Source of the DNA: Rhodospirillales bacterium
Lineage (GTDB): Bacteria; Pseudomonadota; Alphaproteobacteria; ATCC43930; CGMCC-115725
Direction: 5' to 3'
Length of the DNA stretch: 64,000 nucleotides
Assembly (NCBI GenBank): GCA_027315365.1
Contig: DAHUYF010000019.1
Location: 1 to 64,000 of the forward strand
Shown here in pieces: positions 9,750-18,970 of the stretch. The notes beneath the pieces are model-generated. The model did no database searches, had not been told where the DNA came from, and saw nothing but the letters and a program-made list of their open reading frames with translations. The position numbers and the translations under genes were made by a program. Positions within the stretch are counted from its first letter, which is position 1. Each line of letters opens with the position of its first letter.

Positions 9750-10717
9750 CCGCCGCGCCCGACGAGCAGCAGCGCCCGCGCATAGATCTCGCGGCGCGGC
9801 TTGCCGGTGGCCGCCGCGACTGCGGCGCTGGCGTCGCGGATGCTCATGGCGGCGAGCGCCGCGGCAAGCTGCCGGTCGAGCGCCTCTTCCGACAGCGCGT
9901 CCGCGTCCGCCTCGGGCGGCGCCACCACCACGGCCAGCTCGCCACGCGGCGGTCCGGCGGCGTCGTAGTGCGCCGCAAGCTCGGCGAGGTCGCCGCGCCG
10001 GACCTCCTCGTAGAGCTTGGTGAGCTCGCGCGCCACCGTCGCCGGCCGCTTGCCCAGCACCGCCGCCATGTCGGCGAGCGTGGCGGCGAGCCGCGAGGCG
10101 CCCTCGAAGAAGATCAGCGTCGCCTTGACCCCTTGCAGCTCGCCGAGGGCGCGGCGCCGCGCCGCCGTCTTCGGCGGCAGGAACCCGGCAAACAGGAAGC
10201 GGTCGCTGGGCAGTCCCGACAGCACCAGCGCCGCCAGCGCCGCCGACGGACCGGGCAGCGTGGTCACCGATAGGCCCTCGGCGACCGCCGCGCGCACCAG
10301 CTTGAAGCCGGGATCGGAGACCAGCGGCGTGCCGGCATCCGAAACCAGCGCCACCGCCTCGCCGCGCCGCAGCCGCAGCAGCAGCAGCGGCCGCATGCGT
10401 TCGGCATTGTGTTCGTGATAAGCGAGGAGCGGGCGCTCGATGTCGTGGCGCGCGAGCAGTTTGGCTGTGACGCGTGTGTCCTCGCAGACGATGACATCGG
10501 CCGCGCCGAGGGTCCTGAGCGCGCGCAGGGTGATGTCCTCGGCATTGCCGATCGGCGTCGCCACCAGATAAAGTCCCGGCGCGATGCCGGGCGTCGCCTG
10601 CGGTTTACTTCCCGCCGGGGCGGGATTAGGCTCGCCGCCCGTGGCGGTGACGGAGGGTGTGCGTGTTGGGCCGGTGTGATCGGCGTCTCTTCGGTCCGCG
10701 CCTTGCCGTCGCGGCAT
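9746..10717 (-). CDS. rsmI: 16S rRNA (cytidine1402-2'-O)-methyltransferase
   Basis: A 323-residue SAM-dependent methyltransferase of the tetrapyrrole-methylase fold that modifies the ribose of C1402 in 16S rRNA. Visible motifs are LYLVATPIGNAEDITLRAL, VICEDTRVTAKLL, LVSDAGTPLVSDPGFKLV, TLPGPSAALAALVLSGLP and FAGFLP. The roughly 45-residue N-terminal extension before the conserved start looks unusual. However, the ATG at 10717 has a good GGAGAGG site upstream and I see no better start. The 5' ends of rsmI and the divergent lpoA-like gene therefore overlap by about 55 bp. Confidence 0.92.
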   Translation of the reverse strand: MPRRQGADRRDADHTGPTRTPSVTATGGEPNPAPAGSKPQATPGIAPGLYLVATPIGNAEDITLRALRTLGAADVIVCEDTRVTAKLLARHDIERPLLAYHEHNAERMRPLLLLRLRRGEAVALVSDAGTPLVSDPGFKLVRAAVAEGLSVTTLPGPSAALAALVLSGLPSDRFLFAGFLPPKTAARRRALGELQGVKATLIFFEGASRLAATLADMAAVLGKRPATVARELTKLYEEVRRGDLAELAAHYDAAGPPRGELAVVVAPPEADADALSEEALDRQLAAALAAMSIRDASAAVAAATGKPRREIYARALLLVGRGG

Positions 10718-11904
10718 TGCTTGTCCTCTCCGCGCTGGCGCTCTCCGCCTGCGCCAAGACCATACCGGTAGCCCCGGGCGGCCCGCAAGCGACCGCCCCG
10801 GCCGTGCCCGCGCCGCCCGCCGCCCAGCCCGCCGCGCCGCCGCCCGCTGCCGCGGTGTCGCCGGCGGCCGCCGCCGGCAAGACGCCGGTGGCGCTGCTGC
10901 TGCCGCTCTCCGGTGCGAATGCCGCGCTCGGCAGCGCCATGCTCGATGCGGCGCAGATGGCGCTCTACGACGTCGCCGACGAGACGCTCGAGCTGTTGCC
11001 GCAGGACACCCGGGGAACGCCGCAAGGCGCCGCGGCCGCCGCGCAGGCGGCGCTCGCCGCCGGCGCCCAGCTGATCATCGGTCCGCTTATCGCCGCCGAG
11101 GTCGAGGCGGTGAAGCCGATCGCGCATGCGAAGGGCGTTCCGGTGCTGGCCTTCTCGACCTCGGCCCAGCTCGCCGGCGACGGCACCTATCTCATGGGCT
11201 TCTTGCCGCGTCAGGAGATTGAGCGCGTCACCACCTTCGCCCATGCCAAGGGCGCCGCGCATTTCGCCGTGCTGGCGCCGCGAACTCCTTATGGCGAGAT
11301 CGCGGTGGAAGCGCTGCGCGGCGCGGTCGCGGCACAAGGCGCCAGCCTCGAGCGCATCGATTTCTATGATCCGGCGGTGCCGGACCCGGCGCCGGCGGTA
11401 AAGGCGTTCGCTGCCGCCGCGCAGGGCGCCGATGCCGTGCTGCTGCCCGAAGGCGGGGCGCGGCTCAAGGCGCTGGCGCCGCTGCTCGCCTATTACAATA
11501 TCGACCCCGGCAAGGTGCACTTCCTCGGCACCGGCCTCTGGGACGAGCCCGGGATCGGCAGCGAGGTGTCGCTCGACGGCGGCTGGTACGCGGCGCCGCC
11601 GCCGGCGGCGCGCGCCGATTTCGAGAAGCGCTTCGGCGACCTCTACCGCCGGCCGCCGCCGCGGCTGGCGACGCTTGCCTATGACGCCACGGCGCTTGCC
11701 GCGGTGCTGGCGCACGGGGCAAACGGTCCCGACTTCTCCGCGGCGGCGCTCACCAATCCCAGCGGCTTCGTCGGGGTCGACGGCATCTTCCGCCTCCTTC
11801 CGGACGGCCTCGTCCAGCGCGGACTCGCCGTGCTCGAGGTCCGTCGCGACGGCAACGCCGTGGTCGATCCCGCGCCGGAGACCTTCCAGGCGACGGGGAA
11901 CTAA
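10663..11904 (+). CDS. Penicillin-binding protein activator, LpoA-like lipoprotein
   Basis: A 413-residue lipoprotein with a signal peptide and lipobox ALSAC (Cys30). A Pro/Ala-rich linker (residues 35-65) is followed by a type I periplasmic-binding-protein fold: VALLLPLSGANAALG, LIIGPLIAAEVEAV, VPVLAFSTSAQ, and VGVDGIFRLLPDGLVQRGLAVLEV. In gammaproteobacteria LpoA stimulates PBP1A; alphaproteobacterial homologs have only this domain. I chose the GTG at 10663 because CGGAGG lies 6 nt ahead; the GTG at 10657 would abut the site. It is divergent from rsmI-yraN, a conserved neighbourhood. Confidence 0.88.
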   Translation: MLGRCDRRLFGPRLAVAALLVLSALALSACAKTIPVAPGGPQATAPAVPAPPAAQPAAPPPAAAVSPAAAAGKTPVALLLPLSGANAALGSAMLDAAQMALYDVADETLELLPQDTRGTPQGAAAAAQAALAAGAQLIIGPLIAAEVEAVKPIAHAKGVPVLAFSTSAQLAGDGTYLMGFLPRQEIERVTTFAHAKGAAHFAVLAPRTPYGEIAVEALRGAVAAQGASLERIDFYDPAVPDPAPAVKAFAAAAQGADAVLLPEGGARLKALAPLLAYYNIDPGKVHFLGTGLWDEPGIGSEVSLDGGWYAAPPPAARADFEKRFGDLYRRPPPRLATLAYDATALAAVLAHGANGPDFSAAALTNPSGFVGVDGIFRLLPDGLVQRGLAVLEVRRDGNAVVDPAPETFQATGN

Positions 11905-11905
11905 A

Positions 11906-11935
11906 AGCCGTCAGCTATCGGCGGTGCTGACGGCT
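11906..11935. terminator. Bidirectional hairpin between convergent genes
   Basis: The perfect 10-bp inverted repeat AGCCGTCAGC / GCTGACGGCT with a 10-nt loop sits in the 35-nt gap between the convergent lpoA-like and histidine kinase genes. A-rich sequence on one side and CCCTT on the other fit a two-way terminator. Confidence 0.65.
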
Positions 11936-11939
11936 GCCC

Positions 11940-12995
11940 TTATCCCGCCGGCACCCTCAAGGTGAATTGCGAGCCGCGGCCGGGCTCGCTTATGACGCTG
12001 ATGTCGCCGCCCATCAGGCGACAGAGCTTGCGGCTGAGCGCGAGGCCGAGACCGGTGCCGCCATAGCGCGCGGCGATCGACGCGTCGGCCTGGGTGAAGT
12101 TGGTGAACAGCCTGTCCAGCGTGTCGGCGTCGATGCCGATGCCGGTGTCGCTGACGGCGATGCGGATCCAGTCGCCGGCCGCCTTGGGCTCGCGCGCGAC
12201 AGCGAGCGTGATGCGGCCGTTCTCGGTGAACTTGGCGGCGTTGCCGAGCAGGTTGAGCGTCACCTGCCGCAGCTTGGTCGCGTCGCCGACCATGGTGCCG
12301 AGATCGGGCGCGCGCTCGATCCGCAGTTCGTTCCGCCGCGCGGCCATCAACTGGCGGCCGGTCGCGGCGATGTCGTCGAGGAAATGAACGAGGTCGATCG
12401 GCTGGGCCTGCACGTCCATCCGCCCGGCCTCGATCTTGGAGAGGTCGAGCACGTCGTTGACCATCGACAGCAGATGCCGTCCAGCGCTGCGGATGCGCCT
12501 CACATCGGCGGCGTGCTGCTCGTCGACGCCGTTTCCGGCATCGGCGTCCTCGAGCAGCATCTCGCTGTAGCCGATCACCGCGTTCAGTGGCGTGCGCAGC
12601 TCGTGGCTCATGCGTGCGAGGAACTCGCTCTTGGCCCGGCTCGCCGTCTCCGCTTCCTCGGTGGCGGCGGTGAGCTGGGCGGTGAGCCGCGTCAACGCCC
12701 GCTGCGACTGCGCCAAGCGGTGGATGATGTGCTGCAGATAGAGAATGAGCGGCAGGCCAACGATCGGGGCGACGATGGCGGCCGCAATCGGCACCTGGAG
12801 CGGCACGGGGCCGAACAGCAATCGCCAGGTGAGGACGCTGAGCGACAGCGCCAAGCCCAGAACGATGGCGAGCAGCACCGCCGTCCCCGCCGGCCGCTCG
12901 AGCCATCCGGGCTCGAGCAGGCCGCGCGGAGCGTCGCTCGGCGCGCGCGCCACCACCACCGCGACGGGCGGCTCTGCCGGTTTCGACCGCTGCAT
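11940..12995 (-). CDS. Membrane-bound sensor histidine kinase
   Basis: A 351-residue kinase with two transmembrane helices (about 38-60 and 67-89) separated by only a few residues, so there is essentially no periplasmic sensor domain. A coiled coil follows. The HisKA domain has the phospho-acceptor His131 in FLARMSHELRTPLNAVIGYSEM. The HATPase_c domain has the N box (LLGNAAKFTENG), G1 (SDTGIGID) and G2 (GGTGLGLALSRKL). There is no receiver or Hpt domain and no cognate regulator beside it. Orphan kinases of this type often feed a phosphorelay, and the Hpt and receiver proteins at 19-20.4 kb are possible partners. Confidence 0.92.
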   Translation of the reverse strand: MQRSKPAEPPVAVVVARAPSDAPRGLLEPGWLERPAGTAVLLAIVLGLALSLSVLTWRLLFGPVPLQVPIAAAIVAPIVGLPLILYLQHIIHRLAQSQRALTRLTAQLTAATEEAETASRAKSEFLARMSHELRTPLNAVIGYSEMLLEDADAGNGVDEQHAADVRRIRSAGRHLLSMVNDVLDLSKIEAGRMDVQAQPIDLVHFLDDIAATGRQLMAARRNELRIERAPDLGTMVGDATKLRQVTLNLLGNAAKFTENGRITLAVAREPKAAGDWIRIAVSDTGIGIDADTLDRLFTNFTQADASIAARYGGTGLGLALSRKLCRLMGGDISVISEPGRGSQFTLRVPAG

Positions 12996-13188
12996 TAGGC
13001 CGCCAATCTACGGCAATTCGCCCGATTTCGCTGGTTTTTTAGCGACAAGTTTAGGAAATGCCGCGGTGCCGGCGCCGATGCGATGCCGGCCTCGCCGCGG
13101 CAACGCTCGAGCGAAGAATAATTCTTTCATAATAGTGGGTTAGGGTTTATCCGCCGGGGCAGTGCCGTCTGCCGGCGGGGTTGGTGCC

Positions 13189-14367
13189 TCACGGCGCCAG
13201 CAGCGCCGTCAGCACGGCGTTGAGACGCTGCCGGCCCGCCGGGGTGGCGCGCAGGCCGCGCGCGTCGAGCTCGATGAACCCGGCCTCGATGAGATCGGGC
13301 AGGCGCGCCGGGTCGAGCGCCGCGTCGAGCTCGCTCCCGGTTCGGGCGCGGAAGCGGCGGCGCTCCACCCCTTCGGCAAGCCTGAGCCCCATCATCAGCG
13401 CCTCGCGCCGGCTCTCCTCGGGCGCGAGATCGAGGCTCTCGTCGCGGCCGTGACCCTGGCGCTCGACCGCGGCGAGCCAGGTCTCGGGCGCGCGATACTG
13501 GCGCGTCGCGATGCGGTCGGCAGCGCGCGTCAGCCGCCCGTGGGCGCCGGGGCCGATGCCGGCATAATCGCCGTAGCGCCAATAGACCAGGTTGTGGCGG
13601 CTCTCGCCGCCGGAGCGCGCGAAGTTCGAGATCTCATAGGCGGCAAGTCCGGCGGCGGCGAGCGCCGCCGCAGTCGCTTCATAGAGCGCCGCGGCGAGCT
13701 CGTCGTCGGGCAGCGCGAAGGCGCCGCGCGCGTAGGATGTGGCAAAGGCGGTGCCGGGCTCGATGGTGAGCTGATAGAGCGAGAGATGATCGCCGGCGAG
13801 CGCCAGCGCGCGCGCGAGCTCCGCCTCCCAGGCGGCAAGCGACTGTCCCGGCCGGGCGTAGATGAGATCGAAGGAGAAGCGCCGGAAATGCCGTCGCGCC
13901 AGTTCGATCGCGGCGAGCGCGTCGGCGGCATCGTGCGCGCGTCCGAGGAAACGCAGGGCGTCGTCGTCGAGCGCCTGCACGCCCAGCGACAGACGGTTGA
14001 CGCCGGCCTCGCCGAGCGCGCCGAATGCCGCCGCCTCGACCGAGCTCGGATTGGCCTCGAGCGTGATCTCGATGTCGTCGGCGAAACGCCAGTGGCGCGC
14101 GGCGCGCGCCAGCAGCGCCGCCACCGTGTCGGGCGCCATCAGCGAGGGCGTGCCGCCGCCGAAGAAAATCGAGCCCAGCCGGCGCCCGCCGGTCGCGACC
14201 GCGGCGTGATCGAGATCGGCCAGCAGCGCATCGCGCCATCGCCGCTGGTCGACGGCCTCGCGAACATGGCTGTTGAAGTCGCAATAGGGGCATTTGGATT
14301 TGCAGAACGGCCAGTGGATGTAGAGCGCGAGGTCGTCCAGCCCGTCCCCCGGCGGGGCGGGGGTCAC
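13189..14367 (-). CDS. hemW: Radical SAM heme chaperone HemW
   Basis: A 392-residue radical SAM protein. [20 protein letters not shown] carries the CX3CX2C cluster (Cys22, 26, 29) without the extra C-terminal Cys found in true HemN oxidases, which points to Hem[20 protein letters not shown] and [11 protein letters not shown] follow, and the C-terminal HemN domain is present. HemW delivers heme to acceptor proteins. The GTG at 14367 overlaps the rdgB stop (GTGA), giving a coupled rph-rdgB-hemW operon; the open frame to 14391 is not needed. Confidence 0.93.
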   Translation of the reverse strand: MTPAPPGDGLDDLALYIHWPFCKSKCPYCDFNSHVREAVDQRRWRDALLADLDHAAVATGGRRLGSIFFGGGTPSLMAPDTVAALLARAARHWRFADDIEITLEANPSSVEAAAFGALGEAGVNRLSLGVQALDDDALRFLGRAHDAADALAAIELARRHFRRFSFDLIYARPGQSLAAWEAELARALALAGDHLSLYQLTIEPGTAFATSYARGAFALPDDELAAALYEATAAALAAAGLAAYEISNFARSGGESRHNLVYWRYGDYAGIGPGAHGRLTRAADRIATRQYRAPETWLAAVERQGHGRDESLDLAPEESRREALMMGLRLAEGVERRRFRARTGSELDAALDPARLPDLIEAGFIELDARGLRATPAGRQRLNAVLTALLAP

Positions 14368-14975
14368 GCTCCGCCCGCGCGCGCAAAGCACGCGGCCACC
14401 AGCTTGCGGAAGGCGTCGGCGCGGTGGCTGATGGCGTGCTTGGCCGCCGGCGCCATCTCGCCGAAGCTCTCGCTGCCGCCGGCCGGCACGAAGATCGGGT
14501 CATAGCCGAAGCCGCGCGTGCCGCGCGGCGGAAACACCAGCCGGCCCTCCACCTCGCCGCGGAAGGTCTCGACATGGCGGTCGGGCCAGGCCAGCGCCAG
14601 CACCGCGACGAAGCAGGCGCTGCGGCCGGCCCGGCCCGCGAGCCGCGTTTCGACCAACGCCATGGCGCGGGCGAAGTCGCGCTCGGGGCCCGCCCAGCGC
14701 GCGGAATGGATGCCGGGGGCGCCGTCGAGCGCCGGCACCACAAGGCCGCTGTCATCGGCCAGCGCCGGCAGGCCGGTCGCCTGGGCCGCGGCCTCGGCTT
14801 TGAGCGCGGCATTGGCCTCGAAGGTCGCGCCGGTCTCTTCAGGTTCCGCGAGACCCAGCGCGCCGGCGCCGACGACCTCGACGCCGAACGGGTGCAGCAA
14901 TGCCTCGATCTCCGCCAGCTTGCCGCGGTTGTGCGTGGCGATGACCAGCCGTTCGCCCGCGAAGCGGCGCGCCAT
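14364..14975 (-). CDS. rdgB: XTP/dITP diphosphatase
   Basis: A 203-residue Ham1/RdgB-family house-cleaning pyrophosphatase that removes non-canonical purine nucleoside triphosphates. The N-terminal substrate loop is [42 protein letters not shown] contains the catalytic Asp pair. [10 protein letters not shown] and [10 protein letters not shown] complete the family pattern. It lies between rph (overlap TGATG at 14973-14977) and hemW (GTGA), all translationally coupled. Confidence 0.96.
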   Translation of the reverse strand: MARRFAGERLVIATHNRGKLAEIEALLHPFGVEVVGAGALGLAEPEETGATFEANAALKAEAAAQATGLPALADDSGLVVPALDGAPGIHSARWAGPERDFARAMALVETRLAGRAGRSACFVAVLALAWPDRHVETFRGEVEGRLVFPPRGTRGFGYDPIFVPAGGSESFGEMAPAAKHAISHRADAFRKLVAACFARAGGA

Positions 14976-15697
14976 CAGGCGAGCCCGAGCGCCCGGCGCT
15001 GCATCAGCACGAGCTGGCCGATGCCGAGCCGGGCAAGCGCCAGCATCTCGGCGAAACGCGCTTCGGCGAAGGCCTCGTGCTCGGCTGTGGCCTGGATCTC
15101 GACGATGCCGCCGGCGCCGGTAAGCACGAAATTGGCGTCTGCCTGGGCGGCGGAATCTTCGGCATAGTCGAGGTCGAGCACCGCCTGGCCGCCATGGATG
15201 CCGCAGGAGATCGCCGCCACCGCGTCGCGCAGCGGCAGCGCCGGCAGGCTCCCGGCGGCGACCAGGCGCTGCAGCGCAAGGTGGAGCGCCACATAGCTGC
15301 CGGTGATCGAGGCGGTGCGGGTGCCGCCATCGGCCTGAAGCACGTCGCAGTCGACGCGGATCTGTCGCTCGCCCAGCGCCTTGAGATCGGCCACGGCACG
15401 CAGCGAGCGGCCGATCAGCCGCTGGATCTCTTGGGTGCGGCCGCTCTGGCGCCCGCGTGCCGCTTCGCGCTCGGTGCGCTCATGCGTCGAGCGCGGCAGC
15501 ATGCCATACTCGGCGGTGATCCAGCCGCGGCCGGTGTTGCGCAGGAAGGGCGGGACCTTCTCTTCGACCGTGGCGGCGCACAGCACATGGGTGTCGCCGA
15601 AGCGGACGAGGCACGAGCCTTCGGCGTATTTGGCGAAGCCCGGTTCGAGACGGACCTGGCGCAGCTCATGCGGGGCGCGGCCGGACGGGCGCGACAT
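14975..15697 (-). CDS. rph: Ribonuclease PH
   Basis: A 240-residue phosphorolytic 3'-5' exoribonuclease that trims tRNA 3' ends. Signatures are [15 protein letters not shown] at the N-terminus, [36 protein letters not shown], the phosphate-binding [21 protein letters not shown] and [13 protein letters not shown]. The length is the usual one. It begins a minus-strand operon rph-rdgB-hemW and is divergent from hrcA, with 124 nt between them. Confidence 0.96.
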   Translation of the reverse strand: MSRPSGRAPHELRQVRLEPGFAKYAEGSCLVRFGDTHVLCAATVEEKVPPFLRNTGRGWITAEYGMLPRSTHERTEREAARGRQSGRTQEIQRLIGRSLRAVADLKALGERQIRVDCDVLQADGGTRTASITGSYVALHLALQRLVAAGSLPALPLRDAVAAISCGIHGGQAVLDLDYAEDSAAQADANFVLTGAGGIVEIQATAEHEAFAEARFAEMLALARLGIGQLVLMQRRALGLA

Positions 15698-15778
15698 AAG
15701 GGATGCCTTTCTTGCCTTGCGTGTCGGGCCGGCAGGCTAGTGCGCCGCCGCGCCGCCGTCCAGGCTCCCGGACCGCGG

Positions 15779-15807
15779 TTGACGCTGTGCGGCGGCCTAC
15801 CTACATT
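15779..15807 (+). promoter_or_regulatory. Candidate promoter of hrcA-grpE
   Basis: TTGACG (15779-15784) and TACATT (15802-15807) are separated by 17 nt, about 15 nt before the hrcA ATG. This is a plausible vegetative promoter, although the untranslated leader would be short. No CIRCE inverted repeat is visible in the rph-hrcA gap, so autoregulation by HrcA through CIRCE is not supported here. Confidence 0.4.
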
Positions 15808-15821
15808 TCCTCGCCCCAGAG

Positions 15822-16910
15822 ATGTCTGAGAGAAATATGACTGCGGAGCGGCCGCCGCCCGTCCCCAAACCGATCATCACGGAGCTCAACGAGCGCAGCC
15901 GTGAGATCTTCCGGCTGATCGTCGACGCCTATGTCGAGACCGGCGAGCCGGTGGGGTCGCGCACGCTGGCGCGCCGCGGCGCCCTCGATCTCTCGCCCGC
16001 CACCATCCGCAACGTCATGGCCGATCTCGAGGAGGCCGGGCTGCTCTTCGCACCGCACACCTCGGCCGGGCGGCTGCCGACGGAGGCAGGGCTGAGGCTG
16101 TTCGTCAATGGCCTGCTGGAACTCGGCGGCTTGAGCGATGGCGAGCGCGCCAGCATCGATGGAAGGCTGGCCGCTGCCGGCAAGAGCCTTGGGCAGGCGC
16201 TCGAGGAAGCGACCACGGCGCTGTCGGGCCTGTCGCGCTGCGCCGGGCTGGTGGTGGCGCCCAAGACCGAGCGCCGCGCGCTGAAGCATATCGAGTTCGT
16301 GTCGCTGTCGCCCGGCCGCGCGCTGGTGGTCATGGTCACCGAGGACGGGCTGGTCGAGAACCGGCTGATCGAGGTACCGCTGGGCACGCCGCCATCGACC
16401 ATGGTGCAGGCGAGCAACTACCTGAGTTCGCGCCTCGTCGGCCACACCGTCGAGGAGGCGAAGGCGGTGATCGCCACCGAGATCGCCTCGAACCGCGCCC
16501 AGCTCGACGAGCTCACCCGCCGCCTGGTCGAGGCCGGGCTTGCCTCCTGGGGCGGCGGCGGCGAAGGCAGCGCGCTCATCGTGCGCGGCCAGGCGAATCT
16601 GCTCGAGGACGTGACGGCGCTGGCCGATCTCGAGCGGCTGCGTGCCCTCTTCGACATGCTCGAGGCCAAGGAGTCCATGCTGCGGCTGCTCGACGCGACG
16701 CGCGAGGGCGCCGGCGTGCAGATTTTCATCGGTTCCGACAATCCGCTGTTCGGCGTCGCCGGCTGCTCGATGATCGTGGCGCCCTATGCCAACAGCCGCG
16801 AGCAGGTGGTCGGGGCGATCGGGGTGATCGGCCCGACGCGCATCAACTACGCGCGGATCATACCGCTGGTCGACTACACCGCGAAGATGATCGGTAAACT
16901 CTTGGGATAG
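15822..16910 (+). CDS. hrcA: Heat-inducible transcription repressor HrcA
   Basis: A 362-residue repressor. The N-terminal winged helix (ITELNERSREIFRLIVDAYVETGEPVGSRTL, LSPATIRNVMADLEEAGLL, PHTSAGRLPTEAGLRLFV) matches HrcA closely. The GAF-like and dimerisation domains extend to the C-terminus (GVAGCSMIVAPY, GVIGPTRINYARIIPLVDYTAKMIGKLL). HrcA usually represses groESL by binding CIRCE with GroEL as co-factor. The alternative start MTAER at 15837 is possible. It is followed directly by grpE. Confidence 0.96.
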   Translation: MSERNMTAERPPPVPKPIITELNERSREIFRLIVDAYVETGEPVGSRTLARRGALDLSPATIRNVMADLEEAGLLFAPHTSAGRLPTEAGLRLFVNGLLELGGLSDGERASIDGRLAAAGKSLGQALEEATTALSGLSRCAGLVVAPKTERRALKHIEFVSLSPGRALVVMVTEDGLVENRLIEVPLGTPPSTMVQASNYLSSRLVGHTVEEAKAVIATEIASNRAQLDELTRRLVEAGLASWGGGGEGSALIVRGQANLLEDVTALADLERLRALFDMLEAKESMLRLLDATREGAGVQIFIGSDNPLFGVAGCSMIVAPYANSREQVVGAIGVIGPTRINYARIIPLVDYTAKMIGKLLG

Positions 16911-16926
16911 GGTGGGAACGAGCGAC

Positions 16927-17484
16927 ATGAGCGACGACAGGAACGAGGCTCCATCGATGCCGGAGAGCGCCGGGGCGGCACCGACCGCCGAGGAGCGGCT
17001 TGCCCGCGGCGAGGCCGAGCTGGCCGAGACCAAGGACCGGCTGCTGCGCGCGCTGGCCGAGACCGAGAATGTGCGCCGCCGTGGCGAGCGTGAGCGCGCC
17101 GATGCTCAGAAGTACGGCGGCACGACGCTGGCGAAGGACCTGCTCAACGTCGCCGACAATCTGCGCCGCGCCCTCGACAGCATGCCGGCGGACCAGGCCG
17201 ACGAACGCGTGAAGACCCTGCTCGAGGGGGTGGCCGCCACCGAGCGCGAGCTGCTGGCGGTGTTCGAGCGCCACGGCATCCGCCGCATCGATCCCGCCGG
17301 CGAGAGGTTCGACCACAATCTCCACCAGGCGATCTTCGAGGTCGAAAGCGCCGCCCCGCCGGGTACGGTGGTGCAGGTGCTGCAGCCCGGCTATGTCATG
17401 CACGATCGGCTGCTGCGGCCGGCCATGGTCGGCGTCGCCAAGGGTGCGCCCTCCGAGGCGCAGCGCGTCGACCAGGTGGTGTAA
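16927..17484 (+). CDS. grpE: Nucleotide exchange factor GrpE
   Basis: A 185-residue co-chaperone for DnaK. A long N-terminal coiled coil (AEERLARGEAELAETKDRLLRALAETENVRRR) leads into the four-helix and beta-wing region. RFDHNLHQAIFEVES, GTVVQVLQPGYVMHDRLLRPAMVGVAKG is the standard GrpE C-terminus. An in-frame GTG at 16912 would add five residues; I prefer the ATG at 16927. It lies 16 nt after hrcA and is presumably co-transcribed with it. Confidence 0.95.
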   Translation: MSDDRNEAPSMPESAGAAPTAEERLARGEAELAETKDRLLRALAETENVRRRGERERADAQKYGGTTLAKDLLNVADNLRRALDSMPADQADERVKTLLEGVAATERELLAVFERHGIRRIDPAGERFDHNLHQAIFEVESAAPPGTVVQVLQPGYVMHDRLLRPAMVGVAKGAPSEAQRVDQVV

Positions 17485-17500
17485 CGCCCCGAGCGGGCGT
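17484..17500 (+). terminator. Short hairpin after grpE
   Basis: ACGCCC / GGGCGT with a 5-nt loop overlaps the last base of the grpE stop codon and is followed by CGTTT. It is a likely weak terminator or attenuator before the LuxO-like gene. Confidence 0.45.
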
Positions 17501-17566
17501 CGTTTCACGAATATTAACCGCTTTCCGGCATGCTCGGCCTCATCGCTCCCAGCGCGTGAAGTCGCC

Positions 17567-18967
17567 GTGTCGGAAAACGCCAAGCCGCTGGTCCTGCTGG
17601 TCGAAGACACCGTCCCGCTGGCCCAGCTCTATCTCGAATACCTGCGGCGTGCCGCGGTCCGGTCGCGCGCCGCCGCGAGCCTGTCCGAGGCCAAGGAGGC
17701 GCTGTCCTCGCTGCGTCCGGCGGCGGTGCTGCTCGACCTCGAACTGCCCGACGGCAACGGCCTCGACCTCATCGACTGGGCGCACGGTGCCGGACTCGAT
17801 CCCGCCTTCATCGTCATCACCGCGCATGGCTCGATCAACGCCGCGGTTGAGGCGATGCGCGCCGGCGCCCAGGACTTCCTGGTGAAGCCGTTCAATGCCG
17901 AGCGCCTCGCCACCACGGTGCGCAACGCGCTCGAGCGCCGCCGCCTCTCGCGCATCGTCGAGACGCTTGGCACCGAGCTGACGGGCGGCGGCTTCGAGGG
18001 TTTCATCGGCACCGATCTTTCGATGCAGGCGGTCTATCGCGTCATCGACCTCGCCGCCCGGAGCCGCTCCACCGTGTTCATCACCGGCGAAAGCGGCACC
18101 GGCAAGGAGGTCTGCGCCGAGGCGATCCATCGCCGCGGCCCGCACCGCGGCGGCGCCTTCGTCGCGATCAATTGCGGCGCGGTGCCCAAGGAGCTGATGG
18201 AGAGCGAGATCTTCGGCCATGTGAAGGGCGCCTTCACCGGCGCCACCGCCGATCGCGAGGGCGCGGCGATCCGGGCGGATGGCGGCACCCTCTTCCTCGA
18301 CGAGCTCTGCGAGATGGACCTGGCGTTGCAGGTGAAGCTGCTGCGCTTCGTCCAGACCGGCGTGGTGCAGCCGGTCGGCAGCGACAAGAGCCGCAAGGTC
18401 GACGCCCGCATCATCTGCGCCACCAACCGCAATCCGCTGGCCGAGGTCGAGGCCGGCCGGTTGCGCGAGGATCTCTATTACCGCCTGCACGTCATTCCCA
18501 TCCAGCTGCCGCCGCTGCGCGAGCGCGGCGGCGACGTGCTGTTGCTGGCGCGGCATTTCCTCGCCGCTTTCAGCCACGAGGAAGGCCGCGATTTCCAGGG
18601 CTTCACGCCCGAGGCGGAGGCGCGACTCGGCGCTTCGCCCTGGCCCGGCAATGTGCGCCAGCTGCAGAACGTCCTGCGCCAGGCGGTGGTCGTCCACGAC
18701 GGCGGCCTCGTCACCGAGGCAATGCTGCCCGATCTCGAGGGCGAGCGTCATGGCGAGGCGCCCCGCGTTGCGGCCAAGCCGGCTGCGGCGCCCCGGCCAG
18801 GGGCGGCGGAGGAGATCGTGCCGCTGGCATTGCTCGAGCGCCGCGCGATCGAGCGCGCGATCGAGCTGTGCGGCGGCAACATGACCGAGGCCGCCATCCG
18901 CCTCGGCGTCAACGTCTCCACCATCTATCGCAAGCGGCAGAGCTGGCTCGGCCGGGCGGCGGAATAG
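17567..18967 (+). CDS. LuxO-like sigma54-dependent response regulator (NtrC family)
   Basis: A 466-residue three-domain activator. The receiver (2-120) has acidic residues in LLVEDT, phospho-acceptor Asp57 (LLDLELPDG), Thr85 and Lys107. The AAA+ domain has Walker A GESGTGKE (174-181), an intact GAFTGA loop (221-226) for sigma54 contact and Walker B TLFLDE (241-246). The C-terminal Fis-type helix-turn-helix ends AAIRLGVNVSTIYRKRQSW. Phrases such as GFIGTDLSMQAVYRVID, TGKEVCAEAIH and LFLDELCEMDL match Vibrio LuxO far better than NtrC. The GTG at 17567 gives the proper receiver start. A convergent Hpt gene (LuxU-like role) lies 3 nt beyond it. Confidence 0.93.
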   Translation: MSENAKPLVLLVEDTVPLAQLYLEYLRRAAVRSRAAASLSEAKEALSSLRPAAVLLDLELPDGNGLDLIDWAHGAGLDPAFIVITAHGSINAAVEAMRAGAQDFLVKPFNAERLATTVRNALERRRLSRIVETLGTELTGGGFEGFIGTDLSMQAVYRVIDLAARSRSTVFITGESGTGKEVCAEAIHRRGPHRGGAFVAINCGAVPKELMESEIFGHVKGAFTGATADREGAAIRADGGTLFLDELCEMDLALQVKLLRFVQTGVVQPVGSDKSRKVDARIICATNRNPLAEVEAGRLREDLYYRLHVIPIQLPPLRERGGDVLLLARHFLAAFSHEEGRDFQGFTPEAEARLGASPWPGNVRQLQNVLRQAVVVHDGGLVTEAMLPDLEGERHGEAPRVAAKPAAAPRPGAAEEIVPLALLERRAIERAIELCGGNMTEAAIRLGVNVSTIYRKRQSWLGRAAE

Positions 18968-18970
18968 CCG

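Noticed and set aside
15698-15821. A CIRCE element before hrcA
   Set aside because: No TTAGCACTC/GAGTGCTAA-like inverted repeat could be found there or before dnaK.
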